Source of the DNA: Pseudogulbenkiania ferrooxidans 2002
GTDB taxonomy: Bacteria; Pseudomonadota; Gammaproteobacteria; Burkholderiales; Chromobacteriaceae
Assembly: GCF_000174355.1 (NCBI RefSeq)
Contig: NZ_ACIS01000007.1
Location: 62,001-126,000 of the forward strand
Direction: 5' to 3'
DNA: 64,000 bases
Both the position numbers and the translations under genes were made by a program. This document shows positions 1-10,859 of the stretch, piece after piece; position 1 is the stretch's first letter; each line of letters begins with the position of its first letter. The notes under the pieces were generated by a model, which did not search any database, had not been told where the DNA came from, and worked only from the letters and a program-made list of their open reading frames with translations.

Positions 1-22
1 GGGTGAAGCCGTGGCCGCGCAT
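1..22 (-). CDS. Type IV prepilin-like protein, N-terminal start only (partial)
   Basis: Only the first seven codons lie in the window. Read on the minus strand from an ATG at 22 they give MRGHGFT, which looks like the beginning of a short prepilin leader followed by the GFTL(I/E) cleavage motif of type IV pilins and pseudopilins. The ATG lies two bases after the stop of the upstream pilin gene, so the two are almost certainly co-transcribed. It could be a minor pilin (FimT/PilV/GspH type). The rest of the gene is outside the window, so the family is an inference. Confidence 0.55.
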
Positions 23-24
23 CG

Positions 25-453
25 TCACTTGCTCCAGCACGCGCTCGGGGTGGTGGTCAGCATGGCGCCGGATTGTTGCAGCGTGAGCGTGGTGCAGCCG
101 TTGTCCGAGGCTTGCGAGGTGCCGCTCACCGCGGTGGCGGTGACGGCGTAGCCGGTGCCCGAGACGCTGCTTACCGCCAGCGTGTAGTAGCCGCTGTCGC
201 TGGCGGAGCTCATGCCCAGCTGCGCCAGTGTGCCGTAACTGCTGTTGTTGGCGCGGTATTTTTCCTCGGCAAGCTGGATGGCGCGCATGGCGGTCGTGGC
301 GTCGCTGCGGCGGCCTTTCTGCACCGAGCTCTGGTAGGCCGGTACGGCGATCGCCGCAAGGATGCCGACGATGACGAGCACGATCAGCAGTTCGATCAGG
401 GTGAAACCGGCACAGCGGCCGAGCGGGGAGGGCGGTTTTGTCTCAGTGTTCAT
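25..453 (-). CDS. Type IV pilin (PilE/PilA-like prepilin)
   Basis: A 142-residue prepilin with a 16-residue leader ending in Gly. The cleavage site RCAG|FTLIELL is followed by a hydrophobic alpha-1 segment (IVLVIVGILAAIAVPAY), and Glu5 of the mature protein is present. The C-terminal domain has two Cys (NGCTTL and SACWSK) that can form the D-region disulfide loop seen in type IVa pilins. The product would be processed by PilD, inserted in the inner membrane and assembled into a pilus or pseudopilus for twitching, adhesion or DNA uptake. The leader is longer than the usual 5-10 residues of type IVa pilins. It may be the major pilin or a PilE-like minor pilin; the sequence alone does not decide. 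A second prepilin starts two bases downstream. Confidence 0.85.
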   Translation of the reverse strand: MNTETKPPSPLGRCAGFTLIELLIVLVIVGILAAIAVPAYQSSVQKGRRSDATTAMRAIQLAEEKYRANNSSYGTLAQLGMSSASDSGYYTLAVSSVSGTGYAVTATAVSGTSQASDNGCTTLTLQQSGAMLTTTPSACWSK

Positions 454-571
454 TTTTTCTTATTAATCATGGCTTGATTTGCTTTGTTTTATTAATTATT
501 TCAATGATTTAAGCGTAATGCTAAATGGTTTTTATGGCGGGTACCATATTCCCATATGACTATTTGATTTG
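454..571 (-). promoter_or_regulatory. AT-rich leader/promoter region of the pilin gene
   Basis: About 120 bases upstream of the pilin ATG are strikingly AT-rich against a very GC-rich background. On the minus strand the ribosome site is a purine run (aataagaaaaa) just before the ATG. No convincing sigma-54 GG-N10-GC box was found; several weak sigma-70 -10-like words are possible, so no exact promoter is claimed. Confidence 0.4.
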
Positions 572-672
572 AAGTTGATCTGGCGCAGAAGGCGTGTGGC
601 AGGGGGCGCTACGTTGACCGTGGCCAAGCTCGGATCGGCGTCGGGCCAGCGCCGGCCCTGTGTCGCGACGGC

Positions 673-702
673 AAGAAAAAACGGCAGCCCGCGGGCTGCC
701 GT
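673..702 (-). terminator. Rho-independent terminator of ppc
   Basis: On the minus strand a perfect GC-rich stem (ACGGCAGCC / GGCTGCCGT) is followed by a run of six T. It lies about 25 bases after the ppc stop codon. Confidence 0.85.
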
Positions 703-713
703 CGTGTGTGCAG

Positions 714-723
714 GTTGGCCGAA
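714..723 (+). repeat. GTTGGCCGAA word (uptake-sequence-like), intergenic copy
   Basis: One of 16 exact copies of the word in the window. This copy sits between the ppc stop codon and the ppc terminator, in the extended form GGTTGGCCGAAG. Confidence 0.6.
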
Positions 724-727
724 GAGC

Positions 728-3433
<2,706 letters not shown>

Positions 3434-3617
3434 TCGATTACTCCGTCTGTAGTGTGAAGTGTGAAGTTATTTTTGTCGCTTGCGGCTTGCTGTCCGGGCG
3501 CCGTCGCCCGACGGTCGTGCGGCGTCACTCTAATTATGTCAAGAATAGTGCCATGTCCCCCGCGCTCCTGCTACTCCCGCGTCGCCCGCGTGGCCGGCTC
3601 ACCCTTTTGGGCTAGGG

Positions 3618-3644
3618 TTGGCGGCCGAGCGGCCGTGCTAGAAT
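3618..3644 (+). promoter_or_regulatory. Candidate extended -10 promoter of the hem operon
   Basis: TAGAAT at 3639-3644 is preceded by TG one base upstream (TGCTAGAAT, an extended -10). TTGGCG at 3618-3623 is a weak -35 at a 15-base spacing. It lies about 35 bases before the hemC ATG. Assigned by eye only. Confidence 0.45.
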
Positions 3645-3679
3645 CATTGGCAATCGTTTCCCTCTACAGGACCGCGTCC

Positions 3680-4615
3680 ATGGACAAAATCGTCATCGCC
3701 AGCCGCGAGAGCAAGCTCGCCATGTGGCAGGCCGAGCACATCAAGGCCCGGCTCGAGCAACTCTATCCGCAGCTCGCCGTCGAGATTCTCGGCATGACCA
3801 CGCAGGGCGACCAGATTCTCGACAAGACGCTGTCGAAAATCGGCGGCAAGGGCCTGTTCGTCAAGGAGCTGGAGCTGGCCCTGCAGGAGGGCCGCGCCGA
3901 CCTCGCGGTGCACTCCATCAAGGACGTGCCGATGAACCTGCCGGAAGGCTTCGCGCTGGCCGCCATCTGCGAGCGCGAGGACCCGCGCGACGCCTTCGTG
4001 TCCAACACCTACGCCAGCCTCTCCGAGCTGCCGGACGGCGCCGTGGTAGGCACCTCCAGCCTGCGCCGCGAGTCGCAGCTGCGCGCGCGCTTCCCGCGCC
4101 TCACGATCAAGCCGCTGCGCGGCAACGTGCAGACCCGCCTGCGCAAGCTGGACGACGGTGAGTTCGACGCCATCATCCTCGCCGCGGCCGGCCTCAAGCG
4201 GCTGGAACTGAGTGCGCGCATCCGCTGCGAGCTGGCGCCGTCGGAAAGCCTGCCGGCGGTCGGCCAGGGCGCGCTGGGCATCGAGATTCGCGCCGACCGC
4301 GCCGACCTGATGCAACTGCTGGCGCCGCTCGACCATGCCGACACCCACGCCTGCGTCAGCGCCGAGCGTGCGCTGTCGCGCGTGCTGGGCGGCAGCTGCC
4401 AGATTCCGCTGGGCGGTTTTGCCACGCTGAGCGACGACGTCATCACGCTGGGCGGCTTCGTGGCGCATCCGGACGGCTCGGTGATGCTCACCGCCTCGGC
4501 CTCCGCGCCGCGCGAGTACGCCGACGCGCTCGGCCGCGCCGTGGCGCAGAAGCTGCTCGACGCCGGCGCCGCGCCGCTGATCCAGGCCGTCATCGACGAA
4601 GGCCAGGGCCGGTGA
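3680..4615 (+). CDS. hemC: Porphobilinogen deaminase (hydroxymethylbilane synthase)
   Basis: A 311-residue enzyme that polymerises four porphobilinogens into hydroxymethylbilane in tetrapyrrole synthesis. The start is taken at [14 protein letters not shown], the typical N-terminus; an in-frame upstream extension lacks family similarity. Visible motifs are the VHSIKDVP active-site segment, the arginine-rich substrate-binding region ([17 protein letters not shown]) and the Cys in [11 protein letters not shown] that carries the dipyrromethane cofactor. It is the first gene of a four-gene heme operon; its stop overlaps the GTG start of hemD by four bases. Confidence 0.97.
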   Translation: MDKIVIASRESKLAMWQAEHIKARLEQLYPQLAVEILGMTTQGDQILDKTLSKIGGKGLFVKELELALQEGRADLAVHSIKDVPMNLPEGFALAAICEREDPRDAFVSNTYASLSELPDGAVVGTSSLRRESQLRARFPRLTIKPLRGNVQTRLRKLDDGEFDAIILAAAGLKRLELSARIRCELAPSESLPAVGQGALGIEIRADRADLMQLLAPLDHADTHACVSAERALSRVLGGSCQIPLGGFATLSDDVITLGGFVAHPDGSVMLTASASAPREYADALGRAVAQKLLDAGAAPLIQAVIDEGQGR

Positions 4616-5349
4616 GCCTGGCCGGGCGGCGCATCCTCGTCACCCGGCCGCCGGCGCAGAGCGCGCGCCTGATGGCGCTGCTCTCTGACGCCGGCGCCGA
4701 GCCGTTGCCGCTGCCGGTGCTCGACATCGTGCCCGACGAACGCGCGCTGGCGGCGCTGCCCACCCTGGCCGAGGCGGCCGACTGGCTGATCTTCGTCAGC
4801 CCCAGCGCCATCGACGCCGCCTGGCCGGTGCTGGCGCGGCGCAAGCTCAAGGCCCGGCTCGCCTGCGTCGGCGCCGCCAGTGCCGCCAAGCTGGCGGCCC
4901 TGTCCGGCCGCGCCGTGCTGCATCCGCGCGACGGCAGCGACAGCGCCGCGCTGTTGGCGCTGCCGGAACTGCAGCGCCTGACCGGGCAACGCGTGCTCAT
5001 TGTGCGCGGCGTCGGCGGCCGGGCGGAACTGGGGGAGACCCTCGCCGCGCGGGGTGCCCGTCTCACCCTGGCCGAGGTTTACCGCCGCGTCGACGGGGAG
5101 CCCGACTGGTCCTTGCTGGAGCAGCCGGTGGACGCCCTGGTGCTGACCTCCAGCGATACCGCCGAACGATTATTCCGTCTGGCTGGCCGCTCCCGTAGCC
5201 TGACGTTACAATGCCTGCTGTACTGCGTTCCGCATCCGCGCATTGCCGCCACGCTGGCGGCGCACGGCGTGACACGCATCGTGACAACCCAGGCCGACGA
5301 CGCCGCACTGGTCGCCGGCCTCAGCGAATGGTTCACCCGTCACCCATGA
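4612..5349 (+). CDS. hemD: Uroporphyrinogen-III synthase
   Basis: A 245-residue HemD-family protein that cyclises hydroxymethylbilane with inversion of ring D to give uroporphyrinogen III. The family is poorly conserved, but the N-terminal [15 protein letters not shown], the central [13 protein letters not shown] and the [13 protein letters not shown] segment match it. The start is a GTG in a GTGA overlap with the hemC stop, and the stop overlaps hemX by ATGA, implying translational coupling through the operon. Confidence 0.93.
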   Translation: MSLAGRRILVTRPPAQSARLMALLSDAGAEPLPLPVLDIVPDERALAALPTLAEAADWLIFVSPSAIDAAWPVLARRKLKARLACVGAASAAKLAALSGRAVLHPRDGSDSAALLALPELQRLTGQRVLIVRGVGGRAELGETLAARGARLTLAEVYRRVDGEPDWSLLEQPVDALVLTSSDTAERLFRLAGRSRSLTLQCLLYCVPHPRIAATLAAHGVTRIVTTQADDAALVAGLSEWFTRHP

Positions 5350-6386
5350 ACGAAATCCAGACTGCCGAGATCGGCAAACCGGCCGTGAAGAAGTCCTTCC
5401 CGCTGGCGCTGCTGGTGGCGCTGGCGGCGCTGGGCCTGTCCGGCTGGCAGCTTTACTCCACCCAGCAGGAGCTGGCCGCCACGCGCCAGGAACTGGCACG
5501 CCGTCTGGCCGAGTCCGGCGGCAGCGCCAAGGAAACCCGTGTGCTGGTCGATCAGGCCCTGGCCACCGTGCGCGCCAGCGACGGCAAGCTGGCCCTGCTC
5601 GAGGCGCGCGTCAACGAGTCTGCCGGCCAGTACGCCACGCTCAACGGCATGTACCAGGAGCTGACCAAGAACCGCTCCGACTGGCTCTTGTCCGAGGTCG
5701 AGCACACGCTCGCCATCGCCAGCCAGCAGCTGCAGCTGGCCGGCAACGTGCCGGCGGCGCTGCAGGCGCTGGAAATGGTCGACGCCCGCCTGGCGCGCTT
5801 CGACCAGCCGCAGCTGATCACGGTGAAGAAGGCCGTGGCCACCGACCTGGAAAAACTCAAGGCGTTGCCTTATCTCGACACCGTCGGCCTGACGGTGAAA
5901 ATCGATCGCCTGCTGCTGGGCGCCGACACCCTGCCCCTGGTGGTGGGGCACCATCGCCTGGGCAGCGCCAAGGACGGCCTGATCCAGCCGGCCCGGCCGG
6001 CCGCCGACGCGCCGTTCTGGGAGCGCCTGCTGGCCGACATCACCGGCAGCCTGGGCGAGCTGGTGCGCATCCGCCGCATGGACAAGCCGGAGGCGCTGCT
6101 GCTGTCGCCGGAACAGTCGTTCTTCCTGCGCGAGAACCTCAAGCTGCGCCTGCTGGACGCCCGCCTGGCGCTGACCCAGCGTGACGGCCAGACCTTCAAT
6201 TCCGATGTCGAAGCCGCCAAGAGCTACGTCGAGCGCTATTACGACGGCGACGCCGCGGTCACCAAGTCGTGGCTGTCGCTGCTCGCCGAACTCAAGGGCG
6301 CGCCGCTGGACGTGGCGCTGCCGGACCTCTCCGCCAGCCTCAAGGTGGTGCGCGAGGCGCAGGGCAGCGCAGGGGGTACGCCGTGA
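5346..6386 (+). CDS. hemX: HemX-like membrane protein (putative uroporphyrinogen-III C-methyltransferase family name)
   Basis: A 346-residue protein with one N-terminal membrane helix (about residues 17-35, FPLALLVALAALGLSGWQLY) followed by a coiled-coil stretch (about 38-105) and a helical domain. This is the HemX architecture seen downstream of hemD in gamma- and betaproteobacteria. The name suggests methyltransferase activity, but no SAM-binding motif is visible; the role is probably structural or regulatory in heme synthesis at the inner membrane. The start [13 protein letters not shown] is in an ATGA overlap with hemD and the 3' end overlaps hemY. Confidence 0.9.
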   Translation: MNEIQTAEIGKPAVKKSFPLALLVALAALGLSGWQLYSTQQELAATRQELARRLAESGGSAKETRVLVDQALATVRASDGKLALLEARVNESAGQYATLNGMYQELTKNRSDWLLSEVEHTLAIASQQLQLAGNVPAALQALEMVDARLARFDQPQLITVKKAVATDLEKLKALPYLDTVGLTVKIDRLLLGADTLPLVVGHHRLGSAKDGLIQPARPAADAPFWERLLADITGSLGELVRIRRMDKPEALLLSPEQSFFLRENLKLRLLDARLALTQRDGQTFNSDVEAAKSYVERYYDGDAAVTKSWLSLLAELKGAPLDVALPDLSASLKVVREAQGSAGGTP

Positions 6387-7591
6387 AATTCGTGCTGTGG
6401 ATTACCGGCCTGTTCGCGCTCGCCGTGCTGGTGGGGCTCGCCTCCACGCTGAATACCGGCTACGCCATCCTGTTCCTGCCGCCGTACCGGCTCGAGGTGT
6501 CGTTCAACCTGCTGATCGTGGCGGTGATCCTGCTGATCGTGGTGGCGCACCTGGTGTTGCGCCTGATCGGCCTGGCCACCGGCCTGCCCGAGGAAGTGCG
6601 GCGCTTCCAGCGCCAGAAGAAGCTGAAGGCGGCGCGCCATGCCCTGCGCGAGGCCGGCATCGCCTTCTTCGAGGGGCGTTTCCAGCGCGCCGAACGTGAG
6701 GCGGTGCGGGCGCTGGCCGACGAGTCGGCACCGGAAAACAAGGCGCTGGCCCTGTTGATGGCGGCACGCTCGGCAGCCGCGATGCAGGACCTGGACAAGC
6801 GCGACGGCTACCTGTCCCAGCTCGACGCCCTGCCGGAGCGGCTGCAGCTGGCGCGCCACATGCTCGACGCCGAACTGAAACTGGACGCCAAGGATACCTT
6901 GGGCGCGCTGTCCGCCATCGAGCGCGCGCGCGCCATCTCGCCCAACCTGACCAACGCCCTCAAGCTGGAACTCAAGGTGCGCCTACTGCAGAAACAGCCG
7001 GAAGCGGTGCTGGCGCTGACCGAGAAACTGCTCAAGGCCGAGGCGCTGGAGCCCGACCGCGCGCGGCGTTACCGTCTGGCGGCCTACACCCAGCAGCTGG
7101 ACGGTTTTGTCCAGGGGCAGGAGATTCGCGACTGGCTGCGTCGCGTGCCGGAAGTGGAGCGCAACAATCCGACGCTGGTCAGCCGTATCGTGGAGCGCCT
7201 GATCGTGCTGGGCGAGGCGGATTACGCCGCCACTCTGATCGCCAGCGCCCTGGGCAACGACGATCAGGCTACTCCGGAACTCGCGCGCGAGCTGGGCCAG
7301 CTGGCCGAGCACCTCACCGCCGAGAAGCGCCTGGAGCTCTTGAAGGACGCCGAGAGCTGGCTCAAGCTGCGTCCGCGCGACCACCTGTTGCTGCTGGCGC
7401 TGGGCCGTCTCGCCCTGGCGCAGCAGTTGTGGGGCAAGGCGCAGAGCTATCTGGAGGCCAGCGCCTCGATCGAGCCGACGCTGTGCGCGCACGCCGAGCT
7501 GTCGCGCCTGTTCACCGCCATCGACAAGCCCGAGCTGGCCGAACGGCATTACCAGCAAAGTCTGGAGTTGGCGTTGCAGCAGGGCTGTTAA
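6383..7591 (+). CDS. hemY: HemY-like TPR membrane protein of the heme operon
   Basis: A 402-residue protein with a GTG start overlapping the hemX stop (GTGA). Two N-terminal membrane helices (about residues 3-22 and 41-62) form the HemY_N domain, followed by alpha-helical tetratricopeptide-like repeats facing the periplasm or cytoplasm. It is the proteobacterial HemY (protoheme IX biogenesis protein), not the Bacillus protoporphyrinogen oxidase of the same name. The exact function in the family is unsettled. It is the last gene of the operon, ending 20 bases before a strong terminator. Confidence 0.93.
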   Translation: MKFVLWITGLFALAVLVGLASTLNTGYAILFLPPYRLEVSFNLLIVAVILLIVVAHLVLRLIGLATGLPEEVRRFQRQKKLKAARHALREAGIAFFEGRFQRAEREAVRALADESAPENKALALLMAARSAAAMQDLDKRDGYLSQLDALPERLQLARHMLDAELKLDAKDTLGALSAIERARAISPNLTNALKLELKVRLLQKQPEAVLALTEKLLKAEALEPDRARRYRLAAYTQQLDGFVQGQEIRDWLRRVPEVERNNPTLVSRIVERLIVLGEADYAATLIASALGNDDQATPELARELGQLAEHLTAEKRLELLKDAESWLKLRPRDHLLLLALGRLALAQQLWGKAQSYLEASASIEPTLCAHAELSRLFTAIDKPELAERHYQQSLELALQQGC

Positions 7592-7610
7592 GCGTTGTCC
7601 AGAAGCAAGA

Positions 7611-7634
7611 AAGGTCGCCTCGGCGACCTTTTTT
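7611..7634 (+). terminator. Rho-independent terminator of the hem operon
   Basis: Stem AAGGTCGC / GCGACCTT with a four-base loop, followed by a run of six T, 20 bases after the hemY stop. Confidence 0.9.
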
Positions 7635-7662
7635 CATCTCTGGCATGTGCTGCCTCAGCACC

Positions 7663-7860
7663 AGTTCACAATCTGTCGCGAGCCGCCCTCCGCGGGGTGA
7701 AGAGCCGCGCAGGAACCGGAATGTACCGGAGTACCTGAGGATTCCTGATCGCTGAGCCAATCACTACGTGCCAATCTTCGATTGGCTCAGTGATAGATTG
7801 GCACGCGGTGCCCATGAGCCCCGATCAGGGATGCGCCGCAAGATCGGAAACAGGTTCTCA
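7663..7860. repeat. Palindromic repeat, family 1, copy A (with an extra hairpin insert)
   Basis: This gene-free stretch shares long blocks with the element at 31546-31686 (reversed there): GTCGCGAGC, GGGGTGAAGAG, CAGGAACCGGA, GAGGATTCC and CCCGATCAGGGA in the same order. Between the last two blocks copy A carries about 55 additional bases (7751-7805) made of interleaved inverted repeats (CCAATC twice, then GATTGG twice). The central small hairpin has GTAC arms here where the other copies have GGAC/GTCC, so pairing is kept while the bases change. Its right edge reaches the rsuA stop codon. Confidence 0.65.
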
Positions 7861-8568
7861 GCGGGTGAAACCCAGCTCCGCCAGCTCGGCAGCATCGAGG
7901 TGGCGCCACTCGCCTTCGTCCAGTTCGCCCAATTGCAGCGTGCCCAGCGCGACGCGGTGCAGTTCCTGCACGCGGTTGCCGGCGGCGGCGATCATGCGTT
8001 TGACCTGGTGGTACTTGCCCTGGGTGATGGTCATCCGGATGGTGATCTCGTCCACCACCTCGACCTGGTCCGCCACCACCTTCTCGTTGTCGTCTTTCAG
8101 AAACACGCCGGCCTTGAGGTGCTTGACCAGCGCCTCGCTCACCGGGTGCTTGAGTGTGACCTCGTAGCATTTCGGCACGTGCTTCTTGGGCGAGGTCAGG
8201 GCGTGCACGAACTGGCCGTCGGTGGTCAGCAGCAAGAGTCCGGTGGTGTCGACGTCGAGCCGGCCCACGGCGGCGATGCCGAGCTGCGAGAACTGCCACG
8301 GCAGCAGCGTGAACACGCTCGGGTTGTGCATCGGCTTGTGCGAGGTTTCGTAGCCGGCCGGCTTGTGGAGCAGGATGTAGAGCGGCAGCATCAGGATTTC
8401 CCACGGCTCGCCGTCGATCACCAGTTCGTCGATGGCCGCGGGATCGATCTCGAGGCGGTAATCGTCCACCACCGCGCCATCGAGTTCGACCAGGCCGTGC
8501 TCTACCAGCTTGCGGCACTCCTTGCGGCTGCCGAAGCCTTGTTGTTGCATCAGTCGGTAAAGTTCCAT
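7858..8568 (-). CDS. rsuA: 16S rRNA pseudouridine(516) synthase
   Basis: A 236-residue RsuA/RluB/E/F-family enzyme. The N-terminal S4 RNA-binding domain (MELYRLMQQQGFGSRKECRKLV) is followed by the catalytic domain with the GRLDVDTTGLLLLT motif containing the catalytic Asp, and KYHQVKRMIAAAGNRV near the C-terminus. Family knowledge says it isomerises U516 of 16S rRNA. It could instead be a related RluE/F paralogue, but length and motif spelling fit RsuA best. Its 3' end abuts a palindromic repeat. Confidence 0.92.
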   Translation of the reverse strand: MELYRLMQQQGFGSRKECRKLVEHGLVELDGAVVDDYRLEIDPAAIDELVIDGEPWEILMLPLYILLHKPAGYETSHKPMHNPSVFTLLPWQFSQLGIAAVGRLDVDTTGLLLLTTDGQFVHALTSPKKHVPKCYEVTLKHPVSEALVKHLKAGVFLKDDNEKVVADQVEVVDEITIRMTITQGKYHQVKRMIAAAGNRVQELHRVALGTLQLGELDEGEWRHLDAAELAELGFTR

Positions 8569-8602
8569 GGCCGCGATGGTAGCACGGCGGCAGGGTGCCG
8601 GC

Positions 8603-10555
8603 TCAGCTCGACAGGCTGGCGGGGTGGGGGCTCACCCCTGCCGGCGGCTCGGCCACGCAGAGGCGGTCGCGGCCGCTGCTCTTGGCGACATAGAGCGCGG
8701 TGTCGGCGGCGTGCACCAGGCTTTCGGCGTCCTCGGCGTGCAGCGGGCTGCAGGCCACGCCGATCGAGACGGTGACGTTGAGGGTGTGGTCGAGCGCCTC
8801 GATCGGCCATTGCTGCACCACCTTGCGCAACTGCTCGGCCTTGGCGATGGCGTGCTCCAGGCTCATGCCGGGCAGCACGATCAGGAACTCCTCGCCGCCG
8901 TAGCGGCACACCATGTCGTTGCTGCGCAGGCTGTCGCGCAGGCGCGCGCCCAGCGTGCTCAGCACGCAGTCGCCGGCCTTGTGGCCGTAGGTGTCGTTGA
9001 TGCGCTTGAAGTGGTCGGCGTCGAGCATCAGGAGTGCCACCGGCTTGCCCAGCGCCAGGGTGTGCGCCAGCACGCGCGGCAGGGCATCGTCGAGGTAACG
9101 CCGGTTGAACACTCCGGTGAGCGGGTCTCGCACCAGCTGTTCCTTGAGCCCCGACTGCAGCGACTCGATCTCGTTGAGGTGCTGGCGCAGCGCCTCGTTG
9201 GCGGTCTTCAGGCTGTGCTCCAGGCGCTTGCGCTCGCTGATGTCGTTGATGCCGGTGATGACGTGCAGCGTGCCAGCGGAGCGCACCAGGGTGCAGGAAA
9301 TCAGCGCCCAGAATACCCGGCCGCCGGTGTCCTGCAGGCGCACCTCGTGATCACGCAACTGACCCTTGTCGCGCATCAGCGCGGCGACCTCGTCACGGGT
9401 CTGGGTGCTGACGTAGAAGTCGTCCACGGTGAGGCCCTGCGTGCTGCGCAGGCGCCCCTTGAACATGCGCTCGGCGCGCTCGTTGGCGTAGGTGATGACG
9501 CCGTCGGAGAGCCGGCTCAGCACCAGCGGGAACGGCGCGGCGTCGACCAACTGCTTCTGGCGCGCCTCGCTCTCCGCGAGCTGGGCGGTGCGCTCCGCGA
9601 CTTTCTCCTCCAGGCCGTGGTTGGCGCGCCGCAGGCGCTCTTCGGCGCTGCCGCGCTCGGCGATCAGCGCGCCCATGATCAGCAGCGTCACCGACTGGCT
9701 CAGCACCATCATGCCGGCGTTGAGCAAGGCGAGACCGGGGGTGTCTCCGAAAAACACGCCACGGCCGCTGGCCGCGCCGGCCAGCGCCAGCAGCAGGATG
9801 CCGAACGCCAGCCAGTGCGCCGAGCGCAGCGAGATCCGTGCCGCGGTCCACATCAGCGGGATGATCAGCAGGTAGGGCAGCGCGGTGTAGAGGCCGTGGG
9901 GGTCGTTCAGGCCGAGGAACAGCAGGGCCGCCGCCAGCAGGGTGGCGGTGCTGCCCGACGCCAGCTCCAGCGGCGAGGCGCGCGCCGGCAGCGGGTCGAT
10001 ATCACCGCGCCGTCGCAGGAACAATAGCGGCGGGGCGAAGAACAATGTGCCGGCGGCGTCGGCGAGCCAGCCGGCGCACAGCATCTGCAAGGCGGCGCTG
10101 GCGCCGGGGTAGTGCCACCAGGCCTGCGCCAGCAGGCTGCCGCTGGCGGAGACCAGCGCGGACAGGCCGACGCCGGCCCAGAGGAAACGGAACACGTCGC
10201 CGAGGCGGTAGAACGGCAGTCGGCCCGAGCAGTGACGGCGGATCTGCATGCCGCCCAGCAGCGGCCCCACGGCGGCGCCCAGTGCGGCCAGCAGCGCGCC
10301 GGGCAGCGTGGTGCCGAGGATCAGGGTCTGCAGTGCCAGCGCCCCCAGCAGCAGGGCGGGCCAGACGCGGTGGCCCCAGCGGATAACGGCGGCCACGGCG
10401 AGGCCGGCGGGGAGCCACACGGTGAACGGAAAGGGATTGTCGGGCGTGAAGAAGTGGTCGATCAGCCAGCCGCAGGCGCCATACAGCAGTCCGAGGGACA
10501 GCAGTACCAGGGCGTAGCGGACCTTCTGTCTGGATGTGTGCGGCGAAGCGAGCAT
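8603..10555 (-). CDS. MASE1-PAS-GGDEF diguanylate cyclase
   Basis: About 650 residues. The N-terminal ~290 residues contain about eight hydrophobic helices (MASE1 type sensor), then a short coiled coil, a PAS domain (about 335-455) and a GGDEF domain with an intact RYGGEEF active loop near residue 552. An RxxD inhibitory site (RSND) lies five residues before it. It should make cyclic di-GMP from GTP at the inner membrane. The start is taken at MLASPHTSRQ, just before the first helix; in-frame starts up to 10711 would add a proline/arginine-rich non-family extension and have no ribosome site. It stands alone, divergent from a TetR gene, which could regulate it. Confidence 0.9.
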   Translation of the reverse strand: MLASPHTSRQKVRYALVLLSLGLLYGACGWLIDHFFTPDNPFPFTVWLPAGLAVAAVIRWGHRVWPALLLGALALQTLILGTTLPGALLAALGAAVGPLLGGMQIRRHCSGRLPFYRLGDVFRFLWAGVGLSALVSASGSLLAQAWWHYPGASAALQMLCAGWLADAAGTLFFAPPLLFLRRRGDIDPLPARASPLELASGSTATLLAAALLFLGLNDPHGLYTALPYLLIIPLMWTAARISLRSAHWLAFGILLLALAGAASGRGVFFGDTPGLALLNAGMMVLSQSVTLLIMGALIAERGSAEERLRRANHGLEEKVAERTAQLAESEARQKQLVDAAPFPLVLSRLSDGVITYANERAERMFKGRLRSTQGLTVDDFYVSTQTRDEVAALMRDKGQLRDHEVRLQDTGGRVFWALISCTLVRSAGTLHVITGINDISERKRLEHSLKTANEALRQHLNEIESLQSGLKEQLVRDPLTGVFNRRYLDDALPRVLAHTLALGKPVALLMLDADHFKRINDTYGHKAGDCVLSTLGARLRDSLRSNDMVCRYGGEEFLIVLPGMSLEHAIAKAEQLRKVVQQWPIEALDHTLNVTVSIGVACSPLHAEDAESLVHAADTALYVAKSSGRDRLCVAEPPAGVSPHPASLSS

Positions 10556-10780
10556 GCGCTTATCCCGGTTGCTCCTCCGTGGCGGCGGGGGCAACCATGT
10601 TGTCATAATCCGCCGAGCATATTGGGGTTGCGGACAGAAAGCGAGACTCGGCAGCAAAGAAAGTGCGGCTCTGCGGTTTCTACGGTGCCCCGGGTGTGGC
10701 GGAAAAAACACAGCGGCGGCAGCGGTCCCTCGTGCTGGCGTGGCGACGGCGTGTAGTCCAGTGCGGGGCGCATCGTGGGC

Positions 10781-10811
10781 GCTTGCGATATCTGTTTGAT
10801 ATAGCGCAAGC
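10781..10811. promoter_or_regulatory. Imperfect inverted repeat upstream of tetR-type gene
   Basis: Half sites GCTTGCGATAT and ATAGCGCAAGC face each other around a short centre, with one mismatch. Immediately left of the perfect palindrome, so it may be a second operator or part of the promoter. Confidence 0.45.
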
Positions 10812-10814
10812 TTT

Positions 10815-10838
10815 TTAGCATGATGGCCATCATGCTAA
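10815..10838. promoter_or_regulatory. Perfect 24-bp palindrome, probable TetR operator
   Basis: Half site TTAGCATGATGG is followed without a gap by its exact complement CCATCATGCTAA. It ends 21 bases before the ATG of the TetR-family gene, the usual position of an autoregulatory operator. Confidence 0.75.
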
Positions 10839-10859
10839 GGGGCATTTGAAAGGACGGCG

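Larger units (their letters stand above)
10556..10859. other. Divergent intergenic region between the GGDEF gene and the tetR-type gene
   Basis: About 300 bases without a gene. The right part holds two inverted repeats that look like regulator binding sites (10781-10811 and 10815-10838). The left part contains a purine-rich GGAGGAG about 20 bases before the GGDEF ATG. No small ORF with family similarity was seen. Confidence 0.6.
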
